Positions 15,571-23,461 of a stretch of DNA of 64,000 nt are shown one piece after another. The stretch covers positions 1 to 64,000 of the forward strand of contig NZ_JAENBO010000004.1 in NCBI RefSeq assembly GCF_016481305.1. The letters are read 5' to 3'. The first letter of the stretch is position 1, and each line of letters opens with the position of its first letter. The DNA is from Streptococcus pacificus. GTDB lineage: Bacteria; Bacillota; Bacilli; Lactobacillales; Streptococcaceae. Below the pieces are notes generated by a model. That model saw only the letters and a list, made by a program, of their open reading frames with translations. It was not told the DNA's origin and ran no database searches. Position numbers and translations under genes: made by a program.

Positions 15571-16698
15571 ATGGATAACAAATTTAAAATCATCCTAATG
15601 GCTGTGAGTGGTCTCATACTACTAGGTTTAGTGATTTGGTTTTTTGGAAAAAATCAGATGACCTCACAATCCTCAATTGAGAACATTAAAAACACTGTTG
15701 TGAATCATTCTAATAATGATGCCACAAAAGAAAAGAAAGGTAAAAAAATGACAGCAACAAATCAAAAAGACATTTATTTAGCAGGTGGTTGTTTCTGGGG
15801 TGTCGAAGAGTACTTTTCACGTGTTGACGGGGTGCTCGATGCCACTTCTGGCTATGCCAATGGTAAAAGCGACACCACTCAATATGAATTGGTTTCTCAA
15901 ACAGGACACGCCGAAACAGTTCACGTGACCTATGATGCCGATACCATTTCTTTAAAAGAAATTCTCCTTCATTATTTTAGAATTATTGACCCAACCAGCC
16001 TTAACAAACAAGGTAATGACCGTGGGACACAATACCGTACTGGTGTTTACTATACCGATCCATCAGATGTTCAGGTGATCGATCAAGTCTTTGAACAACA
16101 AGGACAAAAATATGACAAGCCGATTGTGGTTGAAAAAGAGCCTTTAAACCATTATGTTTTAGCTGAAGAGTATCACCAAGATTATCTAAAGAAAAATCCA
16201 GGTGGTTACTGCCATATCAATGTTAACCAAGCCTCTTATCCTGTCATTGATGATAGTCAATATCAAAAACCTAGTGATGCGGAATTAAAAGAAAAACTCA
16301 CTCCAGAAGAATATGATGTCACTCAAAAAAATGCGACAGAAAGAGCTTTTTCAAATCGTTACTGGGATAATTTTGAGCCAGGCATTTATGTTGATATTGC
16401 TACTGGAGAACCTCTCTTTTCATCTAAAGATAAATTTGAATCAGGTTGTGGTTGGCCAAGCTTTAGCCGTCCAATTAGTCCTGATGTGGTTGACTATGAA
16501 AAAGATACCAGCTTTAACATGGAAAGAATTGAAGCACGTAGTCGTGTGGGAGACTCTCATTTAGGCCATGTCTTTACTGATGGTCCAAAAGAAGCAGGTG
16601 GTCTCAGATATTGTATCAACAGCTTATCAGTCAAATTTATTCCAAAAGCTGAAATGGAAAGCCAAGGTTATGGTTATCTCCTTGAGTATGTTGATTAA
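15571..16698 (+). CDS. msrAB: membrane-anchored methionine sulfoxide reductase MsrA-MsrB fusion
   Basis: A 375-residue fusion. An N-terminal transmembrane segment (about 7-26) and polar linker are followed by MsrA with catalytic Cys74 in GGCFWG. MsrB follows with CGWPSF zinc-site residues and catalytic Cys348 in RYCINS. The two domains reduce the S and R epimers of oxidised methionine in surface proteins, fed by the CcdA/thioredoxin pair upstream. The ATG at 15571 follows AAGGAGG. An internal ATG at 15748 (Met60), preceded by GAAAGG, would give a soluble form. The stop overlaps the response regulator start by one base. Confidence 0.92.
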   Translation: MDNKFKIILMAVSGLILLGLVIWFFGKNQMTSQSSIENIKNTVVNHSNNDATKEKKGKKMTATNQKDIYLAGGCFWGVEEYFSRVDGVLDATSGYANGKSDTTQYELVSQTGHAETVHVTYDADTISLKEILLHYFRIIDPTSLNKQGNDRGTQYRTGVYYTDPSDVQVIDQVFEQQGQKYDKPIVVEKEPLNHYVLAEEYHQDYLKKNPGGYCHINVNQASYPVIDDSQYQKPSDAELKEKLTPEEYDVTQKNATERAFSNRYWDNFEPGIYVDIATGEPLFSSKDKFESGCGWPSFSRPISPDVVDYEKDTSFNMERIEARSRVGDSHLGHVFTDGPKEAGGLRYCINSLSVKFIPKAEMESQGYGYLLEYVD

Positions 16699-17447
16699 TG
16701 GATAAGGAGTCAGATGTGTATTCATTATTAATTGTTGAAGATGAACCTCTAGTAAGACGTGGTATTCGTTCTTTAGTTGATTTTGAAAAACTATCTATTA
16801 CTTGTGTTGATGAGGCAGAAAATGGCCAAGAAGCCTGGCAACTCTTTGAAGAGAAACACTATGATATTATCCTGACAGATATTAATATGCCTGTCATGAA
16901 CGGGATTCAATTGGCCCAACTCATCAAAGAAAACTCTCCCCAGACTCACATTGTCTTTTTAACAGGTTATGATGATTTTGATTATGCCTTATCTGCCTTA
17001 AAACTTGGAGCTGATGATTATCTCTTAAAACCCTTCTCAAAAGAAGATGTGCTTCAGATTCTTCATCAAATCATTCCAAAAATAGAAGAGGCTAAAAAAA
17101 AGACGCAACTGGAAAGCCTTATGGAACAATCCCCACAATCAGAAATCGAGCAATTGATTCAAGACCAACTATCTGATGTGAATTTGTCTCTTAAAACCCT
17201 TGCCAACCAACTGTCTTTTAGCCCAAATTATCTAAGTGTCTTAATCAAAAAAGACTTGGGGATGAGTTTTCAAGACTATTTGATTCAAGAGCGCCTAAAA
17301 AAAGCCAAACGTCTTTTATTAACAACGCATTTAAAAATTTATGAAATTGCTGAACAAGTGGGTTTTGAGGACATGAACTACTTTTCACAACGGTTCAAGC
17401 AGGTTGTTGGTGTCACGCCAAGTCAATTTAAAAAAGGAGAACAGTAA
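16698..17447 (+). CDS. response regulator, CheY-like receiver plus AraC-type HTH (YesN family)
   Basis: A 249-residue regulator. The receiver domain has acidic residues at 14-16 and the phosphoacceptor Asp61 in TDINMP, and the C-terminal AraC/XylS double helix-turn-helix covers about residues 145-245. It is translationally coupled on both sides through TAATG overlaps, so msrAB, regulator and kinase form one transcription unit. A similar TCS (pneumococcal TCS09) lies next to the ccdA-etrx-msrAB cluster of that species. Target genes cannot be read from the sequence. Confidence 0.9.
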   Translation: MDKESDVYSLLIVEDEPLVRRGIRSLVDFEKLSITCVDEAENGQEAWQLFEEKHYDIILTDINMPVMNGIQLAQLIKENSPQTHIVFLTGYDDFDYALSALKLGADDYLLKPFSKEDVLQILHQIIPKIEEAKKKTQLESLMEQSPQSEIEQLIQDQLSDVNLSLKTLANQLSFSPNYLSVLIKKDLGMSFQDYLIQERLKKAKRLLLTTHLKIYEIAEQVGFEDMNYFSQRFKQVVGVTPSQFKKGEQ

Positions 17448-19171
17448 TGAAACGCTACCCACTATTAGTGCAATTAGTGATTTATGTTTTTATTATTGTT
17501 TTTGTCTTGCTTGTCACTGTTGGTGGTCTTTACTACCAAACCAGTTCATCAGCCATTCGTCAAACAACTGAACAAAATACCAGAGATACCCTTAATCAAG
17601 GGCAACAATTTATTAGTACCTATCTTCAAAAACTACAACAGACGACTAATAGTTTGGCAACCAATCAAGAGTTAAAAGATTATGCCTTAGAAGCTGATAG
17701 TCGCAAGAAAGAAGACCTCAATCAACTCTTTCAAACCATTTTAGAGACGGACAAGGATTTTGTATCAATCATCTTTGTTGGTAAAAATGGCGACACCATT
17801 TCGACAAATGAAGATTTGGTGATGGCAACTTCTGATGACATGATGAAAGAATCTTGGTACCAAGAAGCCATTCATCAAAATGGAATGCCAGTCCTTATGC
17901 CGTTTAGAAAAATGTCCGATGTTTCAAATGAGGAATGGGTGATTTCAATCACTCAGGAAGTTATTGATGATAAGGGACAAAATCTTGGTGTTCTAAGATT
18001 AGATACGGGTTACGAAACTCTAGAGACTTATTTAGACCAATTAAAACTAGGGTCTAGTGGTTTTACTTTTATTGTCAATGACCAAAAAGACTTCATCTAC
18101 CATCCGCAAAAAAGTGTCTATTCGTCTAAAGAAGAGATGGATGAGATGACACCATTTATCACACAAAAAGATGGGTATACCAAAGATAATCACTATTTTG
18201 TCTATCAACTGCCAGTGTCTGATAGTCAGTGGACCCTCATTGGTGTGGCATCGCTTGATTCTTTACAGATGATTCAAAAACAAATTCTCTTATCATTTGT
18301 AGGTATTGGTCTATTAACGGTCATTATTAGTGGTTTCGCCATGTGGTTTATCTTAAAATTATGGCTGCAGCCGATTCGTGATTTGCAAGCTATTATTCTA
18401 GCCATTGGTCAAGGCAATGCCCATCTAAGAGCGGCTGAAAAAGGTTCTCCTGAGCTAGTGCAGTTATCGCATCAATTTAATAACATGCTAGATAGAATTG
18501 ATAGTTTGATGATAGCCATTAAGGAAAAAGAACAAGATATTAGACGTTTTGAGTTAGAGGCATTGGCCAGCCAAATTAATCCTCATTTTCTCTATAATAC
18601 GCTTGATACCATCGTTTGGATGGCAGAGTTTAACGACAGTGAAAAGGTTGTTGAAATCACCAAATCATTAGCCAAGTACTTTAGACTAGCTTTGAATAAA
18701 GGCAATGAAAAAATTGCTTTAACAGATGAGTTAGAACATGTCAAGCAATACCTGTTTATCCAAAAACAACGCTATGGTGATAAGTTGTCCTATGAGATTT
18801 CTTCAATAGAAGCTTATAGCGACTATCAGCTGCCAAAACTGATTCTACAACCACTCGTTGAAAATGCGATTTATCATGGTATTAAAGAAGTCAATCGTCC
18901 AGGACTCATCAAGATTTCGGTGACAGAAACAGAAAATCATCTGGTTGTTAGCATCTATGACAATGGTAAGGGGATGGTGGCAACTGCTCCATCGTCTGAG
19001 GGTAGTCAAACCAAACTAAGCCGTGGAGGTGTTGGTTTAAAAAATGTTGATCAGCGCTTAAAATTACAATTTGGCGAAGACTATCATATGGAAATAGATG
19101 CAAAAGAAAATCAGTACACTGAGATTAAACTATATTTCCCGAAATCGTATTCAATCACTGTATATTCTTGA
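17447..19171 (+). CDS. sensor histidine kinase (YesM family), 3' end altered by an insertion
   Basis: A 574-residue kinase. The first transmembrane segment (about 8-29) is followed by an extracellular double-Cache-like sensor, a second span near 285-305, HAMP, the phosphoacceptor His in INPHFLYNTLD near residue 385, and an ATPase domain with the N box LVENAIYHG and G box GGVGLKN. The last codons after SYSI belong to inserted DNA. The 16-bp repeat in this 3' end recurs at 21410, where the same frame reads KSYSIS and stops, apparently the original terminus. Function should be unaffected. Confidence 0.9.
   Translation: MKRYPLLVQLVIYVFIIVFVLLVTVGGLYYQTSSSAIRQTTEQNTRDTLNQGQQFISTYLQKLQQTTNSLATNQELKDYALEADSRKKEDLNQLFQTILETDKDFVSIIFVGKNGDTISTNEDLVMATSDDMMKESWYQEAIHQNGMPVLMPFRKMSDVSNEEWVISITQEVIDDKGQNLGVLRLDTGYETLETYLDQLKLGSSGFTFIVNDQKDFIYHPQKSVYSSKEEMDEMTPFITQKDGYTKDNHYFVYQLPVSDSQWTLIGVASLDSLQMIQKQILLSFVGIGLLTVIISGFAMWFILKLWLQPIRDLQAIILAIGQGNAHLRAAEKGSPELVQLSHQFNNMLDRIDSLMIAIKEKEQDIRRFELEALASQINPHFLYNTLDTIVWMAEFNDSEKVVEITKSLAKYFRLALNKGNEKIALTDELEHVKQYLFIQKQRYGDKLSYEISSIEAYSDYQLPKLILQPLVENAIYHGIKEVNRPGLIKISVTETENHLVVSIYDNGKGMVATAPSSEGSQTKLSRGGVGLKNVDQRLKLQFGEDYHMEIDAKENQYTEIKLYFPKSYSITVYS
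19142..19157 (+). repeat. left copy of the 16-bp direct repeat
   Basis: AAATCGTATTCAATCA encodes Lys-Ser-Tyr-Ser-Ile at the end of the kinase. Confidence 0.8.
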
Positions 19172-19184
19172 TTAGCTAAAAAGT

Positions 19185-19232
19185 AAAGAGGTTAGGTGCT
19201 TTTGTAACTATGTTACTAGCCTAGCCTCTTTT
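19185..19232 (+). terminator. terminator after the kinase, inside the island
   Basis: AGAGGTTAGG pairs with CCTAGCCTCT (one G-T wobble) and is followed by TTTT. It gives the kinase a new terminator after the insertion. Confidence 0.65.
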
Positions 19233-19350
19233 AATAATGGTAACAATTATTTTTGTCATATATGAAAAATAGTAAAAATAAAAAGTAATCTTATTCTTTT
19301 TGTTTAAGCAAAAACAACTTGTTTTTGATTTGTTTTCGATTCTAAGATAC

Positions 19351-19387
19351 GACATTTTTGTCAAAGATTTTTAAAATACTTTAAAAT
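19351..19387 (+). promoter_or_regulatory. promoter with GACA-N4-TGTC dyad before the 58-aa gene
   Basis: TTGTCA at 19358-19363 and TAAAAT at 19382-19387 form a plausible promoter with an 18-nt spacer. The palindrome GACATTTTTGTC at 19351-19362 overlaps the -35. A GACA/TGTC dyad of this kind is the core of ComR boxes, bound by a peptide-sensing regulator of the same broad class as Rgg, so this is a candidate operator for the island's regulator. Confidence 0.45.
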
Positions 19388-19418
19388 AGTGTTATAAAAA
19401 TAAAAAGGAGAAATGAGG

Positions 19419-19595
19419 ATGTCTATCAAAAAAATTGGAAATCAATGGTATGATCACAAAGGAAATGTTATTTCTGAGAGTCGAAAAAATTCAATTCGAC
19501 AATTTATTTGCTTAAAATTGGAAGATGAATTAGAAAATAAAGGATTTGAGGGAATGATTAAAAAATTTGCTATTAGTTGTCTTAAGAGAGTGTGA
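19419..19595 (+). CDS. 58-residue protein of unknown function in the island
   Basis: A short basic protein beginning MSIKKIGNQWYDHKG and ending CLKRV, with one Trp and two Cys, no signal peptide and no membrane segment. I do not recognise it. The second of two adjacent ATGs (19419) is preferred because AAGGAG lies 8 nt before it; the first (19413) is too close. It has its own promoter and a hairpin terminator. Its location beside an Rgg regulator makes it a possible regulatory target or a precursor peptide, but nothing in the sequence proves either. Confidence 0.55.
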   Translation: MSIKKIGNQWYDHKGNVISESRKNSIRQFICLKLEDELENKGFEGMIKKFAISCLKRV

Positions 19596-19603
19596 TAGGA
19601 AAA

Positions 19604-19653
19604 TGAAAAGTTAATGTCGGGATGTTTATTTGTTTTGACATTAGCTTTTTTTA
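19604..19653 (+). terminator. terminator after the 58-aa gene
   Basis: AAAGTTAATGTC pairs imperfectly with GACATTAGCTTT around a long loop and is followed by a T run. Confidence 0.6.
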
Positions 19654-19675
19654 TTTAAAAAATAATATAGGCTTC

Positions 19676-19684
19676 TGGTATAAT
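19676..19684 (+). promoter_or_regulatory. extended -10 promoter of the CYTH-rgg pair
   Basis: TGGTATAAT (TATAAT at 19679-19684) has no good -35. It probably drove rgg originally and now drives the CYTH gene and rgg together. Confidence 0.5.
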
Positions 19685-19702
19685 ATACTAAAGGGGATAT
19701 CT

Positions 19703-19752
19703 ATATGATTGAAACTGAAGAATGGAATCTGTGTTTAAAAAAATTAAATTAA
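19703..19752 (+). pseudogene. duplicated 5' fragment of the rgg gene (15 codons)
   Basis: After a good Shine-Dalgarno (AAAGGGG), ATG at 19705 opens MIETEEWNLCLKKLN and stops at 19752. The 20 bases ATATGATTGAAACTGAAGAA at 19703-19722 are identical to 20528-20547 at the start of the intact rgg gene, where the protein reads MIETEEMGTLFKKIR; similarity continues for about 25 bases with small changes. This is either a scar left when the CYTH gene entered the rgg start or a short translated leader. It carries ribosome-binding signals and could be translated. Confidence 0.6.
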
Positions 19753-19768
19753 TTTAGAAGGTAGCATA

Positions 19769-20521
19769 ATGAAAATAGATTCAAATACCTCTTTTATGAG
19801 AGAAATTGAACAAAAATATCATATTGTCGATAAAAATTTAATATCTTATTGTATACAAAATTTAATAAGAGAGAATTTTTATCTTGAAAATCATGCTATA
19901 GAGACCGACTTTGTTCCGGATTTTTACAATGATTATTGTAAGAGAAAGGGCATAGTAATTAGATATAGGATAATTCAACCAGGTAGTTACTTGCTGACCA
20001 TTAAAACAAAAAATCAATCTCAAAATAATAATTTAGAAGTACAAGATAATTTGGAACTGGAGTATGATAGTTTCCTTGATACAACTGATAGATTTAAGGA
20101 AATTCAAAAATTTTTAAAAGAAGATTTTGATATTGACATTCCAGATATTATTCTAAAAAATAATGATTTACATTCTAATATAATTGACCTTGTTAGTGCT
20201 TTATATAAACTAGGATTTGTAAAATGTAGAATGATAACTCAAAAAAATAGGAAGACTTACAAAAGAGATAAGATGTCAGTTTGTATAGATCATTTTCCTC
20301 ATGAAATTGGTGATTTTGTAGAAATAGAAGCATTAAATATGGATGACTTTATAAAGTTAAAAAACATAGTTTCCTTGCCCAGTCAATTAATAGAAAGAGA
20401 GAATTATGGAAATATAATACAAAAAAGACGACTAGAATTAGGTAATAGCAAAAATAGATCAAGGGTTTGTTTATTTGATTCTATAATTGAAAATTTTATT
20501 TACGAAAGATTTAGCATATGA
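19769..20521 (+). CDS. CYTH-domain protein (triphosphate tunnel enzyme family)
   Basis: A 250-residue soluble protein. The CYTH signature ExExK is present as Glu12-Ile-Glu14-Gln-Lys16. It is followed by the alternating basic and acidic strands of the tunnel: RYR, TIKTK, LELEYD, KNRKTYKR, CIDHF and DFVEIEAL. CYTH enzymes bind triphosphate-containing substrates with divalent metals; members include class IV adenylyl cyclases, thiamine triphosphatases and tripolyphosphatases, and the substrate here is unknown. The ATG at 19769 follows AGAAGG. Its stop overlaps the Rgg start (ATGA), so the two proteins are translationally coupled. Confidence 0.75.
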   Translation: MKIDSNTSFMREIEQKYHIVDKNLISYCIQNLIRENFYLENHAIETDFVPDFYNDYCKRKGIVIRYRIIQPGSYLLTIKTKNQSQNNNLEVQDNLELEYDSFLDTTDRFKEIQKFLKEDFDIDIPDIILKNNDLHSNIIDLVSALYKLGFVKCRMITQKNRKTYKRDKMSVCIDHFPHEIGDFVEIEALNMDDFIKLKNIVSLPSQLIERENYGNIIQKRRLELGNSKNRSRVCLFDSIIENFIYERFSI

Positions 20522-21402
20522 ATACTAATATGATTGAAACTGAAGAAATGGGAACTCTGTTTAAAAAGATTAGACTTTCAAAAAAATTATCCTTAAAAGA
20601 TGTCGCTGGAGACTATCTTTCGGTGTCTTTTCTATCTAAGTTTGAGCGGGGAGAATCTGAAATTACTCTTTCAAGATTTTTATTACTACTTGATAATTTA
20701 GATGTCAGTATTGAGGAATTTTATGGTATTTTATCAAAAGGACATGCGACCAAAACTGAGAAATTGATAGAGAAAGTCAGTAAAAGTTTCCAAGAAAATA
20801 ACCTTTTAGCCCTTAAAAAATATTATAAAGAAGAAATTGGTGCTTATAATGAGACTGGGAATAAAACTTATTTGTATAATGCCATAATGATTGAATCATT
20901 TATGGTAAGCCTAACAGGTGAGACAATCACAGAAGAGAAAGTAAGTCATATTACTGACTATCTTTTTGGCATTGAACAATGGGGGAAAAGGGAATTGATT
21001 ATATTTGGGAATAGTATGACTGCCATTTCTACTGAAGCTTTGAATATACTAATTAAAGAGATTGTATATAAAACAGTACTATTTGGTAATGATGAGTCTA
21101 ACAAGAGAATAAGAATTGGTTTAGTCATAAATGCTATTTCAGTATATTTAGATAGAGAACAATTGGAATTGGCGAAATTGTATTTAGATATTATTTCAGA
21201 TATGAGTATTCCAGAAACTTTTCTATATGAAAGGTTTGAATATCGCTTTTTATTGGGTTTGTATTGGATAAAGTCAGGAAAAATTGCTATTGGTAAGAAA
21301 AAAGTTGAATCAGCCTTGGGATCTATAAGAGCTTTGGGCGTTGAAAATCTACTTATCGCTAGAGAGGATATTTATGAAAATATTTTGGGTTCTTTAAAAT
21401 AA
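20518..21402 (+). CDS. Rgg/GadR/MutR-family transcriptional regulator
   Basis: A 294-residue regulator with an N-terminal XRE-type helix-turn-helix (about residues 12-70, with LFKKIRLSKKLSLKDVAG and FLSKFERGES). The C-terminal helical repeat domain (about 75-294) senses peptides in this family. The ATG at 20518 overlaps the CYTH stop. The ATG at 20530 matches the start of the duplicated fragment upstream and was probably the ancestral start, now without a good Shine-Dalgarno of its own. It probably controls neighbouring promoters, such as that of the 58-aa gene. No typical short hydrophobic pheromone gene is evident. Confidence 0.85.
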   Translation: MNTNMIETEEMGTLFKKIRLSKKLSLKDVAGDYLSVSFLSKFERGESEITLSRFLLLLDNLDVSIEEFYGILSKGHATKTEKLIEKVSKSFQENNLLALKKYYKEEIGAYNETGNKTYLYNAIMIESFMVSLTGETITEEKVSHITDYLFGIEQWGKRELIIFGNSMTAISTEALNILIKEIVYKTVLFGNDESNKRIRIGLVINAISVYLDREQLELAKLYLDIISDMSIPETFLYERFEYRFLLGLYWIKSGKIAIGKKKVESALGSIRALGVENLLIAREDIYENILGSLK

Positions 21403-21409
21403 AAACATA

Positions 21410-21425
21410 AAATCGTATTCAATCA
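21410..21425 (+). repeat. right copy of the 16-bp direct repeat
   Basis: This is identical to 19142-19157. Read in the kinase frame it continues with AGT TAA, giving a natural C terminus SYSIS. Confidence 0.8.
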
Positions 21426-21435
21426 GTTAATAAAA

Positions 21436-21464
21436 TAAACCTTCTGAATTTCAGAAGGTTTTTT
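21436..21464. terminator. bidirectional terminator
   Basis: AAACCTTCTGAA pairs with TTCAGAAGGTTT with a T run. It was probably the original kinase terminator and also serves the convergent VTT gene. Confidence 0.85.
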
Positions 21465-21480
21465 CAATAGTGGCCAATCG

Positions 21481-22095
21481 TTAGAAAACAACTTTATCAA
21501 TGAGTTGAATGCCTTCAAAGGCTATATAGGTATAAAGATATAAGGTGGCAGGTTTAGAAAGAAGTGTGATAAAGGTAAATTTTTTCAGTGACATTTTACT
21601 AAGTCCTGCAACCATACATAAAAAATCATCAGGAAAACCAGGTAAAATAAAGGCAGTTGCCAAAAAGTAATCAAAATAGTGCCCCTTATCAAGATAGGTA
21701 ATATATTTATCATAAGTCTCATCAGAAACAAAAGCTTTCACAAAATGCTCCCCATATCGTCTAGCAAGTAAAAAGGCTAAAACAGAGCCAATGAATATGC
21801 CAGTGACATTATAAAGGAAACCGTAAAGTGGTCCAAAAAGTGCATGACCAATCACACAGGTTAAACCACCAGGGATAACGGGGTAGATAACTTGGATAAT
21901 TTGAATGAGAATAAAACCAATTGGTCCCCAAAAGCCAATGTCTTTAAGAAAACGAGTAAAGCTACCATTGACAGAAAACAGATGTGGGTTTGTTTTGATA
22001 TAAATGGCTAGTAGAACAGATAATCCAATCCCCAATAAGGTCATTATCTGAATAAGTTGTTTATTAGAAATAGTAGGGTAATGTTTAGTATTCAT
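21481..22095 (-). CDS. TVP38/VTT-domain membrane protein
   Basis: A 204-residue membrane protein of the VTT (SNARE-associated/DedA-like) superfamily, with about five hydrophobic segments and the family block VIPGGLTCVIGHALFGP near residues 73-89 and LPGFPDD near 150. Members are proposed lipid scramblases or transporters; the specific role is unknown. The ATG at 22095 is preceded by AAGAGAAATG. It is transcribed alone. Confidence 0.8.
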   Translation of the reverse strand: MNTKHYPTISNKQLIQIMTLLGIGLSVLLAIYIKTNPHLFSVNGSFTRFLKDIGFWGPIGFILIQIIQVIYPVIPGGLTCVIGHALFGPLYGFLYNVTGIFIGSVLAFLLARRYGEHFVKAFVSDETYDKYITYLDKGHYFDYFLATAFILPGFPDDFLCMVAGLSKMSLKKFTFITLLSKPATLYLYTYIAFEGIQLIDKVVF

Positions 22096-22293
22096 AACAT
22101 TTCTCTTCTTATTTGTTTTTGTTTTATATTTCTATTGTACTACTAAAATAGAACAATTATATCAGTCTTAAGACCGATTTTTAATCAAATAGATTATTTT
22201 TTAAATTGAGAAGTTGCTAATAATAACAGCTTTTTGGCCTATTTTTTGTTAAACTTTTAAGACTAAAAATAAATGCATAATGTTTGAAGAATA

Positions 22294-22310
22294 TCTAGCG
22301 CCATGCTAGA
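22294..22310. promoter_or_regulatory. inverted repeat upstream of the CsbD gene
   Basis: TCTAGC and GCTAGA flank a five-base centre about 70 nt before the CsbD start. It could be an operator. I see nothing else defined in the gap 22096-22378. Confidence 0.3.
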
Positions 22311-22378
22311 ATATAGTTAAATAATTATTATTTTTTAAGAGATATGATTATTTAAATAAATTAAAAGAGGTGTTGTCA

Positions 22379-22603
22379 ATGTCTAAAGAAAAATTAGAAG
22401 GAACTCTTGAAAAAGCTTCAGGTTCAGTGAAAGAATTTGCTGGAGATGTTACTGGCGATAAAAAAATGAAAGCTGAAGGCACTGTTGAAAAAGTAGCTGG
22501 AAAAGCTAAAGAAGTCGCTGCAGATGTTGCTGATAAAGCAAAAGATTTAGCAACAGACGCTAAAGATGCAGTAGAAGGCATGATTGACGGTTTGAAAAAA
22601 TAA
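22379..22603 (+). CDS. CsbD-family stress protein
   Basis: A 74-residue, Lys/Ala/Asp-rich helical protein with the repeating pattern KLEGTLEKASGSVKEF and KMKAEGTVEKVAGKAKE seen in CsbD-like proteins, which are induced by general stress in many bacteria; their molecular role is unknown. The ATG at 22379 is chosen because AAGAGG lies upstream; a TTG three codons earlier is less likely. It is monocistronic. Confidence 0.85.
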   Translation: MSKEKLEGTLEKASGSVKEFAGDVTGDKKMKAEGTVEKVAGKAKEVAADVADKAKDLATDAKDAVEGMIDGLKK

Positions 22604-22618
22604 AGTCAACATGATATG

Positions 22619-22651
22619 AGAAGGGTAGAGGGATGTCTCTCTACCTTTTTT
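22619..22651 (+). terminator. terminator of the CsbD gene
   Basis: GGGTAGAGGGA and TCTCTCTACC form the stem, followed by a T run. Confidence 0.75.
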
Positions 22652-22750
22652 GATATAAAAATCTTATTATCAGTTAGAAAGGTTCTTCTTTTGTGAAAAC
22701 CCTTTTATTTTTGTTATAATAGAAAAAAACAGATGCATTGAGGGAATAAA

Positions 22751-23461
22751 ATGGAAAAAATTCGTTTATATATTGCTCGTCATGGTAAAACGATGTTTAA
22801 TACATTAGGAAGAGCACAAGGATGGAGTGACACCCCACTCACAGAAGTCGGGATAGAAGGAATAAGAGAACTTGGGGCTGGTTTAAAAGCTGCAGGTATC
22901 CCTTTTAAAGAAGCTTTTTCAAGTGATAGCGGTAGAACCTTAGAAACCATGTCAATTATTTTAGAAGAAACAGGCCAAGAAAAATTACCTTATACTCGTG
23001 ATAAAAGAATTCGCGAATGGTGTTTTGGAAGCCTGGATGGTGCCTATGATGGTGAGTTATTTCATGGTGTTTTGCCTCGGACAGAAGTCTTTAAAGATGG
23101 TCGTTCTTTGAACGATGTTTCCTATGAAGAATTGGCACAAAGTATTGTTGAGGTTGATACGGCTAATTGGGCAGAACCTTGGGAAGTATTGAGTAAACGC
23201 ATTATCGATGGTTTCACAGCTATCGCCAAAAAGCTAGAAAAACAAGGTGGTGGCAACGCTATTGTTGTTTGTCATGGTTTAACGATTGGGACGCTGATTT
23301 GGTTAATTGACCATCACCAAGAAAAAACAGAAATTGATAACGGTAGCATCACTGTCTTAAGTTATGAAAATGGTCAATTTACGATAGAAAAAGTTGCCGA
23401 TATGAGTTACCGTCATAAAGGAAGGGAGTTGAGAGCAAAAAATGGAAAAGAGACGTCATAG
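22751..23461 (+). CDS. histidine phosphatase (phosphoglycerate mutase-like) family protein
   Basis: A 236-residue cytoplasmic enzyme with the RHG motif at residues 10-12 (catalytic His11), a second block SDSGRTLETM near 57-66 and the late catalytic His in VVCHGLTIG near 175. The family removes phosphate from small metabolites or proteins; no evidence points to glycolytic mutase activity. TATAAT lies about 35 nt upstream, and GAGGG precedes the ATG. The gene overlaps the next one by 20 nt and starts a three-gene operon of cell-wall enzymes. Confidence 0.85.
   Translation: MEKIRLYIARHGKTMFNTLGRAQGWSDTPLTEVGIEGIRELGAGLKAAGIPFKEAFSSDSGRTLETMSIILEETGQEKLPYTRDKRIREWCFGSLDGAYDGELFHGVLPRTEVFKDGRSLNDVSYEELAQSIVEVDTANWAEPWEVLSKRIIDGFTAIAKKLEKQGGGNAIVVCHGLTIGTLIWLIDHHQEKTEIDNGSITVLSYENGQFTIEKVADMSYRHKGRELRAKNGKETS

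Larger units (their letters stand above)
19142..21425 (+). mobile_element. 2.27-kb island bounded by 16-bp direct repeats at the 3' end of the kinase gene
   Basis: The exact 16-bp repeat AAATCGTATTCAATCA lies at 19142-19157 inside the kinase 3' end and again at 21410-21425. The DNA between them is AT-rich and holds a 58-aa gene, an rgg fragment, a CYTH-domain gene and an Rgg gene. After the distal copy the kinase frame continues as Ser-stop and a terminator follows at once, so the distal copy looks like the original gene end. There is no integrase or transposase, so it is either a non-autonomous or relic element, or was placed by recombination. Confidence 0.65.

Noticed and set aside
19237..19272. 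11-codon hydrophobic peptide MVTIIFVIYEK upstream of the Rgg island genes, possible SHP-like pheromone
   Set aside because: It starts in the T tail of a terminator, has no Shine-Dalgarno, is shorter than known SHP precursors and lacks their basic N terminus.
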